Assembly: GCA_902806085.1 (NCBI GenBank)
Contig: CADCVH010000130.1
Coordinates: 1 to 58,459 of the forward strand
Length of the DNA: 58,459 bases
Direction of reading: 5' to 3'
DNA from: an uncultured Rubrobacteraceae bacterium
GTDB lineage: Bacteria; Actinomycetota; Rubrobacteria; Rubrobacterales; Rubrobacteraceae
Position numbers and translations under genes: made by a program. The notes under the pieces are model-generated. The model did not search any database, was not told the origin of the DNA, and saw only the letters and a program-made list of their open reading frames with translations. Below are positions 1-8,688 of this stretch, one piece after another. Numbering within the stretch: the stretch's first letter is position 1; each line of letters opens with the position of its first letter.

Positions 1-1
1 A

Positions 2-733
2 AACCTCGACGCCAAGCTCAGGGTGCAGATGAGGACGGAGATCGCCAAGCTCCACAACCGCATCGGCACGACGACCATCTACGTCACCCACGACCAGACC
101 GAGGCCATGACCATGGCCGACAGGATCGTGGTCCTCAAAGACGGGCTCGTGCAGCAGGTCGCAACACCCCAGATCATGTACGACCAGCCCGACAACGTCT
201 TCGTCGCCGGCTTTATCGGGTCGCCGGCGATGAACTTTATCCGGGCCCGGCTCGAGAAGGAGGGCGACGCGTACGTCGTCACCTTCGGCGGGACGCGCAT
301 ACCCATAAGCCGGGAGGCCATGGGCGGGGCCAGGGACAAGGGGTACGACCCCGAGTCCTTCGTCGGCAAGGACGTCATCCTGGGCGTTAGGCCCGAGCAC
401 ATGGAGGACGCCGGCACCGAGGACGCGGCGGCCGTCGGCGGGTCCTCGGGCTCGAACATCATGGACGTCGACCCGCAGGTCATAGAGAGCATGGGCAGCG
501 AGAAGTACGTGTACTTCGCTTTGCCAAGCGAGCACGCGGCCAAGCTGGGCAGCCTCCAGGGCATGACGGACGACGAGACCGAGGGGAACGGCTCCGCCGA
601 CTCCTCGGGCGACATGCTCGTCGCCCGCGTCTCGGCCGAGAGCACGGCGAAAGAGGGCCAGCAGATGCGCATGGTCATCGACGCGAGCAAGGTCCAGCTC
701 TTCGACCCGGACTCGGAAAAGGCGATCTTCTAG
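2..733 (+). CDS. Sugar ABC transporter ATP-binding protein (MalK/UgpC type), 5'-truncated by window edge
   Basis: This is the C-terminal part of the ATPase that energises a carbohydrate importer at the inner face of the membrane. The reading frame is open from base 2 and begins N-L-D-A-K-L-R, the segment just after the Walker B region of MalK-type ATPases. The H-loop (YVTHDQTEAM) and the following DRIVVLKDG strand are intact. A C-terminal TOBE/regulatory domain follows (about residues 80-240), with a Gly/Ser/Asp/Glu-rich stretch near the end that looks like a lineage-specific linker. The Walker A and signature motifs lie outside the window. The solute-binding protein and two permeases follow in the same direction, so this is probably the first visible gene of one operon. 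The sugar substrate cannot be told from sequence. Confidence 0.93.
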   Translation, partial: NLDAKLRVQMRTEIAKLHNRIGTTTIYVTHDQTEAMTMADRIVVLKDGLVQQVATPQIMYDQPDNVFVAGFIGSPAMNFIRARLEKEGDAYVVTFGGTRIPISREAMGGARDKGYDPESFVGKDVILGVRPEHMEDAGTEDAAAVGGSSGSNIMDVDPQVIESMGSEKYVYFALPSEHAAKLGSLQGMTDDETEGNGSADSSGDMLVARVSAESTAKEGQQMRMVIDASKVQLFDPDSEKAIF

Positions 734-883
734 AGACGACGGGCGAAGCCCTGACGGACGCGATTCGCGAAGAACGGGGCGCGGGCCGCGGCCTGCGCCC
801 CTGGGAAAGGCAAACTCCGCGAGGTCATGGCCTCGGCAGGGCGTCCGCCGGCTGACACAAACTATGGGAAGGTGCAGTCAAGC

Positions 884-2227
884 ATGACGCAGAGTTTCTA
901 CGGGAGGACGGGCACGCCCCGCGGTCGGAGTTTCAACCGGCGGGACTTTCTCAAGATGGGCGGCGCGGGGCTGGCGGGGGCGGCCCTGCTCGGGACCGCG
1001 GGCTGCGGGGGGGGAGGCGGCGGGAGTTTCAACGGCGAGATTACGCTCGGCTTCGGGCGCGAGCCCTCCGGCACGCTCCAGAAGCTGATCGACCAGTTCA
1101 ACAAGCAGAGCAACGACATCAAGGTCACGTGGCGGCCAATGCCCTCCGACACCGGCCAGTACTTCGACCAGCTCCGCACCCAGTTCCAGGCCCAGGACGC
1201 GAGCCTCACCCTGATCGGGGGGGACGTCATCTGGCCGGCCCAGTTCGCCGCCAACAGCTACATCATCGATCTCTCGGACCGCTTCACCGAGAGCATGCGG
1301 AGCAAGTTCTTGCAGGGTCCCGTGGAGTCGAACTCCTACGAGGACGGGATCTTCGGCGTCCCCTGGTACACCGACGCGGGCCTCCTCTACTATCGCAAGG
1401 ACCTGCTCGAGAAGGCGGGTTTCTCCGGGCCGCCCGCGACCTGGGACGAGCTCAAGGAGCAGGCCCAGAAGGTCATGCAGGATGAGGGCACGAAGTTCGG
1501 GTTCGTCTTCCAGGGCGCCGAGTACGAGGGCGGCACGGTCAACGGCCTGGAGTACATCAACAGCCACGGCGGGCAGGTGCTCGACCCCAACGACGCGAGC
1601 AAGGTAACCATAGACAGCCCCGAGTCGGTCGCCGGTCTCGAGACCGAGTACAGCATGGTTGCCGACGGCGTCTCGCCGCAGGCCGTGAGCACGTACGCGG
1701 AGCCCGAGACCGAGGCCCCCTTCCTCGGAGGGGACGCGGTCTTCGCCCGCAACTGGCCCTACATGTACAGCTTGGCCGGCACGGAGAACTTTATAGAAAC
1801 CGATCTCATAGACATAGCGCCCCTGCCGGCCGGCGAGGGTGGCGAGAGCGTCAGCGTGCCTGGCGGGTGGAACTTCTTTATAAACGCCTTCGCCGAGCAG
1901 GAGGCCCAAGACGCCGCCTGGGAGTTCGTCCAGTACATGACGGCCCCCGAGCAGCAGAAGGCCTACGCCCTCGGAGGCTCATACCTGCCGACCCTGACGG
2001 CCCTCTACGAAGACCCGGAGATCAAGGAGGCCTTGCCCGTGGTCGGGGTGGCGGGAGAGGCACTCAAGAACGCCATCCCGCGCCCGGTCTCGCCGGTCTA
2101 CTCCGACATGTCCCTGAAGATGGCCGAGGAGTTCAACGCCTCCCTGGGCGGCGACACCCCGCCGCAGCAGGCCATAAGCACGCTCCAGTCGGAGCTGCAG
2201 AAGATCGCCGACCAGGCGCCGAGCTAG
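884..2227 (+). CDS. Extracellular sugar-binding lipoprotein with Tat signal
   Basis: Family 1 extracellular solute-binding protein that captures the substrate outside the cell for the ABC importer. The N-terminus carries a twin-arginine signal (RRDFLKMGGAG, residues ~19-29), a hydrophobic core and a lipobox ending in GTAGC followed by a glycine-rich tether, so it is predicted to be exported folded by Tat and lipid-anchored. The mature part has the expected MalE-like pattern, including a segment near residue 165 (GVPWYTDAGLLYYRKDLL) and a Trp-rich C-terminal half. I chose ATG 884 because GGAAGG lies 11 bases upstream; an in-frame upstream start at 827 would add residues before the Tat motif. 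Length (447 residues) is normal for the family. The permeases follow after 70 bases. Confidence 0.92.
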   Translation: MTQSFYGRTGTPRGRSFNRRDFLKMGGAGLAGAALLGTAGCGGGGGGSFNGEITLGFGREPSGTLQKLIDQFNKQSNDIKVTWRPMPSDTGQYFDQLRTQFQAQDASLTLIGGDVIWPAQFAANSYIIDLSDRFTESMRSKFLQGPVESNSYEDGIFGVPWYTDAGLLYYRKDLLEKAGFSGPPATWDELKEQAQKVMQDEGTKFGFVFQGAEYEGGTVNGLEYINSHGGQVLDPNDASKVTIDSPESVAGLETEYSMVADGVSPQAVSTYAEPETEAPFLGGDAVFARNWPYMYSLAGTENFIETDLIDIAPLPAGEGGESVSVPGGWNFFINAFAEQEAQDAAWEFVQYMTAPEQQKAYALGGSYLPTLTALYEDPEIKEALPVVGVAGEALKNAIPRPVSPVYSDMSLKMAEEFNASLGGDTPPQQAISTLQSELQKIADQAPS

Positions 2228-2297
2228 GCCGAGGAGAGCCGCGCCGGCGGGCCGCGCGCCCGCCGGCGGCGCCGACAACAGAGAGAGGTGAGACGTT

Positions 2298-3212
2298 GTG
2301 AGCGTAGCCGCAGAGAAGAAGCGCAGGGGCGGCTTCTTCAAGAGGGAGTTCGGCGACCCGGAGCGACGGACGGCGTACTATATGGTGCTGCCGGCGCTCC
2401 TGATCATCATGATAGTGGCCTTCTTCCCGATCATGTACGCCGTCGTCCTGAGCCTGACCGACTCCACCGTCGTCCAGACCGGGCCGTTCGTCGGCGTACA
2501 GAACTACGTCGAGATGTTCCAGAACCCGGACTTTCTCGAGGGCCTATCCAACACGGTCGTCTTCACGGTCGTGAGCGTTGCTCTGGAGTTCCTCATCGGG
2601 CTCGCCATCGCGCTCGCCATCAACCAGGCTTTCAAGGGTAGGGGGCTGGTCCGGGCTGCGATCCTCGTGCCGTGGGCCTTCCCGACCGTCATCTCGGCGG
2701 TGATGTGGCGCCTGATGTTCCAGGATCAAGTCGGCGTCATCAACTACGTGGTGAACACCTTAGGCATAATCAGCCAGCCGATACTCTCCGACAGGACGTT
2801 GCTCCTGATAGCAGCCATCGGTGTCGATGTGTGGAAGACGACGCCGTTTATGGCGCTCCTCCTGCTCGCCGGTTTGCAGACCATCTCTTCCGACGTCTAC
2901 GAGGCGGCGCGGGTGGACGGGGCGAACATCATGCAGCGGTTCTTCCGCATCACGCTGCCGCTCTTGAAGGGCACGATCCTGGTCGCCGTTCTGTTTCGCA
3001 CGCTGGACTCGTATAGGATCTTCGACCTCTTCTGGGCGATGAGCAACCGCGAGCTTGAATCCTTGAGCACGTTCGTCTACAAGTCCGTGCGGGTAAGCCA
3101 GCTCCTGTTCGCGCAGGGCAACGCGGCGTCGGTCTTTATCTTCGTGACGTCGTTCCTCTTGGCGTTGTTCTTTATCTACGGTCTGGGAATGCAGACCTCC
3201 ACGGAGGATTAG
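2298..3212 (+). CDS. Sugar ABC transporter permease (MalF/UgpA type)
   Basis: First of two integral membrane subunits of the importer. About six membrane helices are visible, starting near residue 25. The cytoplasmic EAA loop (YEAARVDGANIMQRFF, ending in ITLPLL), which docks on the ATPase, is intact at about residues 200-222. It starts at a GTG with a purine-rich ribosome site (GAGAGAGGTGAG) just upstream and is followed after two bases by the second permease. Length (304 residues) is typical for the UgpA/MsmF-like group, which lacks the large periplasmic loop of E. coli MalF. Confidence 0.95.
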   Translation: MSVAAEKKRRGGFFKREFGDPERRTAYYMVLPALLIIMIVAFFPIMYAVVLSLTDSTVVQTGPFVGVQNYVEMFQNPDFLEGLSNTVVFTVVSVALEFLIGLAIALAINQAFKGRGLVRAAILVPWAFPTVISAVMWRLMFQDQVGVINYVVNTLGIISQPILSDRTLLLIAAIGVDVWKTTPFMALLLLAGLQTISSDVYEAARVDGANIMQRFFRITLPLLKGTILVAVLFRTLDSYRIFDLFWAMSNRELESLSTFVYKSVRVSQLLFAQGNAASVFIFVTSFLLALFFIYGLGMQTSTED

Positions 3213-3214
3213 GC

Positions 3215-4075
3215 ATGGCTAGCGCAACCGCGGCGAAGGGCGGGGCGGGCAAGGGCACTTTAGGCGCCGTACTGTTCTACGTCTTTTTGACCATCTTCGT
3301 CCTGGTCAGCACCTTCCCGCTGATCTGGATCTTCAAGATGAGCATCATCACCCGCAGCGAGCTCTTCCGGTCGCCCCCGACCCTCCTGCCGGCCAACCCG
3401 ACCGGCTCCGAGTACGCGCAGATCTTCGGGGACGCGGCCTTCCAGCAGGCGCTCATAAACAGCGTCATCATCTCCGGGGTGACGACCGTGATCTGTCTGT
3501 TCTTCGGGGCGATAGCGGCCTACGCCATCGCCCGCCTGAGGTTCGGCTTCAAGGGTATCATCATGACGCTGATACTTGCGATCAGCTTCTTCCCAGGAGT
3601 TGCGATCATCGCCCCGCTGTTTATCCAGTTCAGCACCTTCGGCATCATCGACACTCTCGCGTCTGTCATCATCACGGACGTGGTCTTCGCCTTGCCGCTG
3701 ACGGTGTGGCTGCTAGTCGCGTTCTTCAGGGAGTTGCCCAGGGACTTGGAGGAGGCCGCCAAGGTGGACGGGGCGACGACGGTCCAGGCGTTCCGCAAGG
3801 TGATCGTGCCGCTGGCCGCACCGGGCGTCTTCACGACGGCGATCCTCACGTTCATCTTCGCGTGGAACGAGTTCCTGTTCGCGACGACGTTCCTGCTCAC
3901 GCCGCAGACCCAGCCGGTGACGGTCGTGATCCCGAACTTCGCCAGCCAGTACACGACGGACTACGGGGCGCAGGCGGCGGCGGCGGTGGTGGTGACGGTG
4001 CCGCTGGTGATCATGGTCCTGATCTTCCAGCGCAGGATCGTCTCTGGCCTGACGGCCGGGGCCGTTAAGGGTTAG
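3215..4075 (+). CDS. Sugar ABC transporter permease (MalG/UgpE type)
   Basis: Second membrane subunit of the importer. It has six predicted helices and an intact EAA loop (LEEAAKVDGATTVQAF, then KVIVPLA) near residues 183-206. The start codon lies two bases after the stop of the upstream permease, so the two are translationally linked. The conserved tail ends in GLTAGAVKG, typical of MalG/MsmG proteins. With the partial ATPase and the Tat lipoprotein this completes a four-gene carbohydrate uptake operon. The last bases of the gene contain the ribosome-binding site I assign to the next gene. Confidence 0.95.
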   Translation: MASATAAKGGAGKGTLGAVLFYVFLTIFVLVSTFPLIWIFKMSIITRSELFRSPPTLLPANPTGSEYAQIFGDAAFQQALINSVIISGVTTVICLFFGAIAAYAIARLRFGFKGIIMTLILAISFFPGVAIIAPLFIQFSTFGIIDTLASVIITDVVFALPLTVWLLVAFFRELPRDLEEAAKVDGATTVQAFRKVIVPLAAPGVFTTAILTFIFAWNEFLFATTFLLTPQTQPVTVVIPNFASQYTTDYGAQAAAAVVVTVPLVIMVLIFQRRIVSGLTAGAVKG

Positions 4076-4076
4076 C

Positions 4077-5039
4077 CTGGAAACGGACCATCAGAGGGAG
4101 AAGCTCTGGGCCAGGAACATCGAGCCCGGGCGGAGGCTGCACTCCAGCTTCCTGGCGGTGGACGCCGCGGTTCGTAAGGACAGCCGCGGCGCCCCCTACC
4201 TCTCCCTGAAGCTGGTGGACCGGACGGGCTCCGTGGACGCCCGCATGTGGGGCCACCTCCCGGAGGACCTGGTGCAGCAGATCCCGGACCCGGCGTACGT
4301 GGAGGTGGAGGGCCAGGCCCAGGAGTACCGCGGCACGCTGCAGGTAAAACTCGACCGCGTGCGGGTCATGCGCCGGGACGAGGTGGACGAAGAGGACTAC
4401 CTGCCCGCCACCGAACAGGACCGCCGCGCCCTGGCCTCCGAGCTCGAGGAGGCCGGACGGACGCTCGAAAACGAGGACCTCCGCCAGCTCTTCGAGCTAA
4501 TGGTCTCGGACGAGGACTTCTGGGAGGCGTTCTGCGAGGCGCCCGCGGCCAAGGGGATGCACCACGCCAGGATCGGCGGCCTCCTGGAGCACTCCGTGGG
4601 TTGCCTCAGAATCGCCCGCTCCCTGGCCGAGATCTACCCCGTCGACCGCGACCTCTTGTTCTTTGGGGCCATCTTCCACGACGTGGGCAAGGTCCGCGAA
4701 CTCTCCTGGGATGGCGGGGGATTCGCCTACACGACCGAGGGACGCCTCCTGGGCCACGTGGTTATCGGGGAGCGCCTCGTCCTCTCCTACATAAGGATGC
4801 TGCCCGCGTTCCCCGATGACTTGCGCCTGAGGCTCTCGCACGTCCTGATCTCGCACCAGGGCGAGACCGAGTACGGCTCCCCCGAACGCCCGAAAACCCT
4901 GGAAGCCCTGCTCGTCCACCTCATAGACAACCTCGACGCCAGGGCCGCGATGTACCTCGAGTCCACCGAGAACGTCAGCCCCGGCGGCTGGAGCCACCAC
5001 GAAAACCCCCTCCGCCGCGCCCTGTACGTGCCCGAGTAG
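4077..5039 (+). CDS. 3'-5' exoribonuclease YhaM-like: OB-fold plus HD domain
   Basis: Predicted RNase of the YhaM/CBF1 type. An N-terminal OB-fold (pattern GAPYLSLKLVDRTGSVDARMW) would bind nucleic acid. A C-terminal HD hydrolase domain carries HH (MHHARIGGLLEHS), the HD pair in FFGAIFHDVGKV, and a later His-Asp set (LLVHLIDNLDA). The first canonical start is GTG 4158, but that would cut off the conserved OB-fold beginning (NIEPGRRLHSSFLAVD), which is open in frame back to a stop at 4050. No ATG, GTG or TTG occurs in that interval. A CTG at 4077 with AAGGG five bases upstream is my best guess, so the start is uncertain. It follows the sugar permease closely but probably belongs to RNA turnover, not transport. 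Confidence 0.85.
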   Translation: METDHQREKLWARNIEPGRRLHSSFLAVDAAVRKDSRGAPYLSLKLVDRTGSVDARMWGHLPEDLVQQIPDPAYVEVEGQAQEYRGTLQVKLDRVRVMRRDEVDEEDYLPATEQDRRALASELEEAGRTLENEDLRQLFELMVSDEDFWEAFCEAPAAKGMHHARIGGLLEHSVGCLRIARSLAEIYPVDRDLLFFGAIFHDVGKVRELSWDGGGFAYTTEGRLLGHVVIGERLVLSYIRMLPAFPDDLRLRLSHVLISHQGETEYGSPERPKTLEALLVHLIDNLDARAAMYLESTENVSPGGWSHHENPLRRALYVPE

Positions 5040-5046
5040 CACGCGC

Positions 5047-5083
5047 GGCTGAAGCCTCCGCTTTCAGCCCGTCGGCTTCTTTT
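5047..5083 (+). terminator. Probable intrinsic terminator after the exoribonuclease gene
   Basis: Two mutually exclusive hairpins start here: GGCTGAAGC with GCTTTCAGCC (5047-5069), or GAAGCC with GGCTTC (5051-5079). The second is followed by TTTT. It sits just downstream of the exoribonuclease stop codon. The remaining bases up to 5246 show no gene. Confidence 0.5.
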
Positions 5084-5246
5084 GCGCAGGTGTAGCCGGT
5101 CGGGTAGGACCTCCACAGGCGCCCCGGGCGGCGATGGTCAGGGGCGCTCTTGCCGAGAACCTTTGAGGGGAAGCCCAGAGGGGGAGCCCAGAGTCGTGTG
5201 AGACGGCGTGCTGAAAGCGTAGTCGGGGCGTGCTGACGGGCCGGAC

Positions 5247-5450
5247 TCAGCGCTTGCGGCGGTCCTTCTTGTCATCGTCGTCATCGTCCGCGGCGGAGGT
5301 GATCTCGTCCTTGAAGTCGTCCACGGCGCGGCGGGCCTCCGTGACGAAGCGGCCCACGTCCCTGGCCATCTTCGGGAGCGAGCCGGGGCCGAAGATGATC
5401 AGGAAGATCAGGGCGATAAACACTATCTCGCTGCCGCCGACTCCTAACAT
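5247..5450 (-). CDS. tatA: Twin-arginine translocase subunit TatA-like
   Basis: Small Tat pore component of 67 residues: one N-terminal membrane helix (IVFIALIFLIIFGPGSLP), the conserved F-G-P hinge, an amphipathic helix (KMARDVGRFVTEARRAVDDF) and a charged tail with a run of aspartates and a basic end. I chose the ATG at 5450 because the helix must lie at the very N-terminus; the longer frame would add 12 unrelated residues. It stands alone, facing away from the metalloprotease gene at 5553. A second tatA lies with tatC at 23.5-24.7 kb. TatB-like use cannot be excluded. Confidence 0.88.
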   Translation of the reverse strand: MLGVGGSEIVFIALIFLIIFGPGSLPKMARDVGRFVTEARRAVDDFKDEITSAADDDDDDKKDRRKR

Positions 5451-5552
5451 GGGCCTAATACTAACCCGCGGAGACCTCCAGGACAATCGGAGTGGGTCTC
5501 GCCGGGGCAGCGTATATACTCACCACATGTTATTTACAGCAAGGATTTATCG

Positions 5553-6575
5553 ATGATCTCCTGGGGCGCGGCCCGCACTATCGCGGTGACGCTCGCCTCC
5601 CGCTCCGAGAAGGCGCCGGCGTCCGATTTCGACTACCCCGGCGCCGTCGAGGAGACCCTGACGCCCCTCTCTAACTTTACCGGCATAGAGTTGCCGCGCG
5701 GGCCGGCCGCGGGCCGCCAGCTGCTGGTGGCCGACCGGGCCGAGTGGATAGACTTCAACATCGAGGGCTTCGGGGGGCTCATGGAGCCCGTCCTCGAGCG
5801 CGCGACCGCCGGCGCCGGAAACGTGACGTGGGCGCTCGGGGGTGTCACGCTCACGGCCCAGATGGGCCTGCTGCTCGGGTTCCTCTCCTCCAGGGTGCTC
5901 GGCCAGTACGACACGGGGCCGCTGCTCTCCAAGGAGGCGGCGGGCGGGCCCGGCAAGGTCTTCTTTCTGGACGGGAACATCGCCGCCGCGGCCGGCAGGC
6001 TCGGGGTCCCGCTGGACGGGTTGCGGCTCTGGATCGTGCTCCACGAGATGACCCACGCCCTGCAGTTCGAGGGCTACCCCTGGCTGCGGGGCCACCTCGG
6101 CGGCCTCCTCGAGAACCTGGTCGGCCCGCTGGCGGAGAAGCTCGGCGTCCGCGAGACCGTCCAGAGGCTCTCCGGGAACCTCAAGACCGGCGCCCGCTCC
6201 ATGGAGCTGGTGATGAGCCCGGAGCAGCGCGTCTCGTTCGACAGGATGCAGGCCGCGATGTCCGTCATAGAGGGCTACTCGGATTTCGTGATGCACAACG
6301 TCGGCAAGGGGCTCGTCCCGCACTACGAGCACCTGAAAGAGCGGATGTCCAGGAGCCGGGCCCACCGCCCGCCCTTCGAGACGGTCGTCTTCCGCATCAC
6401 CGGCCTCGACGTGAAGCTCGAGCAGTACCGCCTCGGCGAGCGGTTCGCCGACGCCGTCGCCCGCCGGCAGGGGATGGAGGGCCTCAACCGCGTCTGGGAG
6501 AAGCCTGAGAACCTCCCCGACCTCGCCGAGGTCAGGGACCCGGGCCTCTGGATGTCCAGGATGGACGGCGCGTAG
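5553..6575 (+). CDS. Zinc-dependent metalloprotease-like protein, DUF2342 family
   Basis: Member of an actinobacterial family described as coenzyme F420 biosynthesis associated (DUF2342). Its defining feature is the zincin motif HEMTH in LWIVLHEMTHALQFEGYPW (about residues 160-178), followed by a mainly helical C-terminal half with a second glutamate-rich segment (SVIEGYSDFVMHN) that probably supplies the third metal ligand. The biological substrate is unknown. ATG 5553 has AAGGA seven bases upstream. Length (340 residues) is close to family size. No F420 genes are visible nearby. The next gene overlaps by one base. Confidence 0.88.
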   Translation: MISWGAARTIAVTLASRSEKAPASDFDYPGAVEETLTPLSNFTGIELPRGPAAGRQLLVADRAEWIDFNIEGFGGLMEPVLERATAGAGNVTWALGGVTLTAQMGLLLGFLSSRVLGQYDTGPLLSKEAAGGPGKVFFLDGNIAAAAGRLGVPLDGLRLWIVLHEMTHALQFEGYPWLRGHLGGLLENLVGPLAEKLGVRETVQRLSGNLKTGARSMELVMSPEQRVSFDRMQAAMSVIEGYSDFVMHNVGKGLVPHYEHLKERMSRSRAHRPPFETVVFRITGLDVKLEQYRLGERFADAVARRQGMEGLNRVWEKPENLPDLAEVRDPGLWMSRMDGA

Positions 6576-6901
6576 TGGAAGGGCGCGGCGAGGAACCCGC
6601 CCTACTGGGCTACCAGTTTGCCCGCGAGGAGGACGCCCGCGCCGCCGCCTCCGACCTGGACCGGCGCTTCGACGACGCCGAGCTCAAGGGCCTGCGCATC
6701 TACCGCGTCCGCTGGAACAACGACTTTATAGTCGAAGCCGCCTTCCCCCAAAGCACCCCCGAATCCCGACTCCAGGACGCCCGGGCGCTCCTCGGCGAGT
6801 CCGGCTCCCCCGTTCACCCGGACGACCTGGCGGACTACAAGAAAGCCACGCAAGAAGGCGGGGGACTCCCCGGATGGGTCCGACGCCTGTTCGGCAGCTA
6901 G
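6575..6901 (+). CDS. Small hypothetical protein coupled to the DUF2342 gene
   Basis: A 108-residue protein of unknown family. Its GTG shares a base with the upstream stop codon, which points to translational coupling. Composition suggests a soluble alpha/beta domain (repeated hydrophobic/charged alternation, GLRIYRVRWNNDFIVEAAF in the middle) ending in a basic, aromatic tail (PGWVRRLFGS). The RIYRV plus FIVEAAF strand pair resembles small ferredoxin-like folds, but this is only an impression. Confidence 0.7.
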   Translation: MEGRGEEPALLGYQFAREEDARAAASDLDRRFDDAELKGLRIYRVRWNNDFIVEAAFPQSTPESRLQDARALLGESGSPVHPDDLADYKKATQEGGGLPGWVRRLFGS

Positions 6902-6930
6902 GCGTCAGCGCAGCGCCGACGGCGCCACGC

Positions 6931-7224
6931 TCAATCGATCTTCTGTTCGAGGCGCGTGATCTGCTCCCTGAGCTGGTCTATCTCGTGCTCCAGGTATTTT
7001 TCCCTGCCCCGAACGCGGGTGTAGCCGGATTCGAGAAGGGGGCCGAGCCTTCTGACGGCCCGGACGGTGTTGCGGCCCAGGAATCGGAACGAGGAGCCTA
7101 CGCCGCCAACGGCGGACTGCCCGGCCGAGCGCGCCGCGGACGTCGTGGCGAAGGCGCCGACGGCGAAGCCGCAGGCCGCGCCGACCGCCGTACCGAAGAA
7201 AAATTTTGTCGTTCCCTCGCCCAA
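6931..7224 (-). CDS. Small membrane-anchored coiled-coil protein
   Basis: A 97-residue protein with an N-terminal small-residue hydrophobic segment (FFFGTAVGAACGFAVGAFA) resembling YtxH-type glycine-zipper membrane anchors. A basic middle follows, then a heptad-rich C-terminal helix (EHEIDQLREQITRLEQKID) typical of a coiled coil. It lies on the opposite strand to its neighbours, converging with the gene at 6575 and facing away from selA. A long plus-strand frame crosses it, but that frame is only the upstream extension of selA and has no coding character here. Function unknown. Confidence 0.72.
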   Translation of the reverse strand: MGEGTTKFFFGTAVGAACGFAVGAFATTSAARSAGQSAVGGVGSSFRFLGRNTVRAVRRLGPLLESGYTRVRGREKYLEHEIDQLREQITRLEQKID

Positions 7225-7290
7225 AAGATCCTCCCGGATTACGCCGGCGCCAGTTTAGCACAGCGGTTCGCCGGCAAGCCCCGCGCTTAC

Positions 7291-7320
7291 CGGCCACGGG
7301 TATACGGCCACGGGTATACT
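7291..7320 (+). promoter_or_regulatory. Perfect tandem 14-mer carrying two -10-like boxes before selA
   Basis: The 14-base unit CGGCCACGGGTATA occurs twice head-to-tail (7291-7304, 7305-7318). Each copy ends in a -10-like hexamer, TATACG (7301-7306) and TATACT (7315-7320). The second ends nine bases before the selA ATG, so transcription from it would give an almost leaderless mRNA. No Shine-Dalgarno sequence is visible before that ATG, which fits. Confidence 0.5.
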
Positions 7321-7329
7321 CTGGGCCGT

Positions 7330-8688
7330 ATGTTGGAGACGGGGAAGCGGGAGAGGCTCAGGAGCCTGCCGGCGGTGGACGCGGTGCTGCGGGACCCGGC
7401 TGGGGCCGCGCTCGCGGATCGTCACGGCCGCGCGGCGGCGACCTCGGCCGTCCGCGGCGCTTTAGGGGAACTGCGGCGCAGGATCTCCGCGGGCGAGGAG
7501 CCCGCGATCTCCGGGCACGCCGTCGTCGCGCTCGCCTCCGGGCTTCTCCCGGGGAGGGGCCTGCGCCGGATCGTCAACGCCACCGGCGTCGTCCTTCACA
7601 CGAACCTGGGCCGGTCTGTACTTTCGGAGAGGGCCGTGGCCGCCGTCGTGGAGGCGGCGGACCGGTATTCGAACCTGGAGTACGACGTGGCGGCGGGCGG
7701 CAGGGGTTCCCGCTACGACCGGGCGGTGCCGCTGCTAAGGGAGCTCACGGGCACGGAGGACGCGCTCGTCGTGAACAACTGCGCGGGGGCGACGCTGCTG
7801 TCCCTGGCCGCCGTGGTCGGGGAAGGGGAGCCCGAGGTGATCGTCTCCCGCGGGCAGCTTATCGAGATCGGGGGCGGCTTCCGCATCCCGGAGGTGCTCG
7901 AGCTCTCCGGCGCAAAGCTCCGCGAGGTCGGCACCACGAACCGCACCCGCCTCTCCGACTACGAGGAGGCCATAAACGAGAACACCCGCGCCATCCTCTG
8001 GGTCCACCCGAGCAACTTCGAGATCCAGGGCTTCACCGAGTCCGTGGGCGTGGCCGGGCTCGCCTCTTTGGGCCTCCCCGTCATAGCCGACGTCGGCAGC
8101 GGCGCCCTGCTGCCCTTCGGCGAGGAGCCGCTCGTGGGTGACGCGGTCCGGGACGGCGCCGCGCTCACGGTGTTCTCCGGCGACAAGCTGCTCGGCGGGC
8201 CGCAGGCCGGCATCACCGTCGGCTCCGCCCCCCTCGTCGCCGCGATGCGCCGGCACCCCCTCGCCCGCGCCCTCCGGGCCGACAAGCTGTGCCTCGCAGC
8301 CCTGGAGGCCACCCTGACCGCGTACCTCGAGGGCAGCGCCGCCGAGGAACTGCCGACGCTCCGGATGCTCCGCGCCCCAGAGGTAGAGGTGAGGGCCAGG
8401 GCCGAAGACCTCGCGCGGGTCCTGTCTCGGGAAGCCGCCGGCCTGGAGGTGGACGTGGCGCCTTCCGTCGCCCGAAGCGGCGGCGGGACGTTGCCGCTGT
8501 ACGAGATCCCCTCCTCCGCCGTCCGCCTCGGCGGTGTCGACGCCGAGGCGTTCGCGGAGAAATTGAGGGCGGCAGACCCGCCCGTCGTCGGCCGCGTGCA
8601 CGGGGGCAGGGTCTGGCTCGACGCGCGGACCCTGCTGCCGGGTGACGAGGAGGCGGTCGTCGCGGCGGTGAGGGGCGCCATTGGGTGA
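7330..8688 (+). CDS. selA: L-seryl-tRNA(Sec) selenium transferase
   Basis: SelA converts seryl-tRNA(Sec) to selenocysteinyl-tRNA using selenophosphate and pyridoxal phosphate. The family landmarks are clear: RIVNATGVVLHTNLGR near residues 80-95, the PLP lysine K286 within FSGDKLLGGPQAG, and the conserved EVGTTNRTRLSDY block. The 452-residue length is normal. I place the start at ATG 7330 because upstream in-frame sequence overlaps a minus-strand gene and matches nothing in SelA. It overlaps selB by eight bases, and the tRNA-Sec gene lies 2.5 kb downstream. selD is not in the window and must be elsewhere. Confidence 0.96.
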   Translation: MLETGKRERLRSLPAVDAVLRDPAGAALADRHGRAAATSAVRGALGELRRRISAGEEPAISGHAVVALASGLLPGRGLRRIVNATGVVLHTNLGRSVLSERAVAAVVEAADRYSNLEYDVAAGGRGSRYDRAVPLLRELTGTEDALVVNNCAGATLLSLAAVVGEGEPEVIVSRGQLIEIGGGFRIPEVLELSGAKLREVGTTNRTRLSDYEEAINENTRAILWVHPSNFEIQGFTESVGVAGLASLGLPVIADVGSGALLPFGEEPLVGDAVRDGAALTVFSGDKLLGGPQAGITVGSAPLVAAMRRHPLARALRADKLCLAALEATLTAYLEGSAAEELPTLRMLRAPEVEVRARAEDLARVLSREAAGLEVDVAPSVARSGGGTLPLYEIPSSAVRLGGVDAEAFAEKLRAADPPVVGRVHGGRVWLDARTLLPGDEEAVVAAVRGAIG

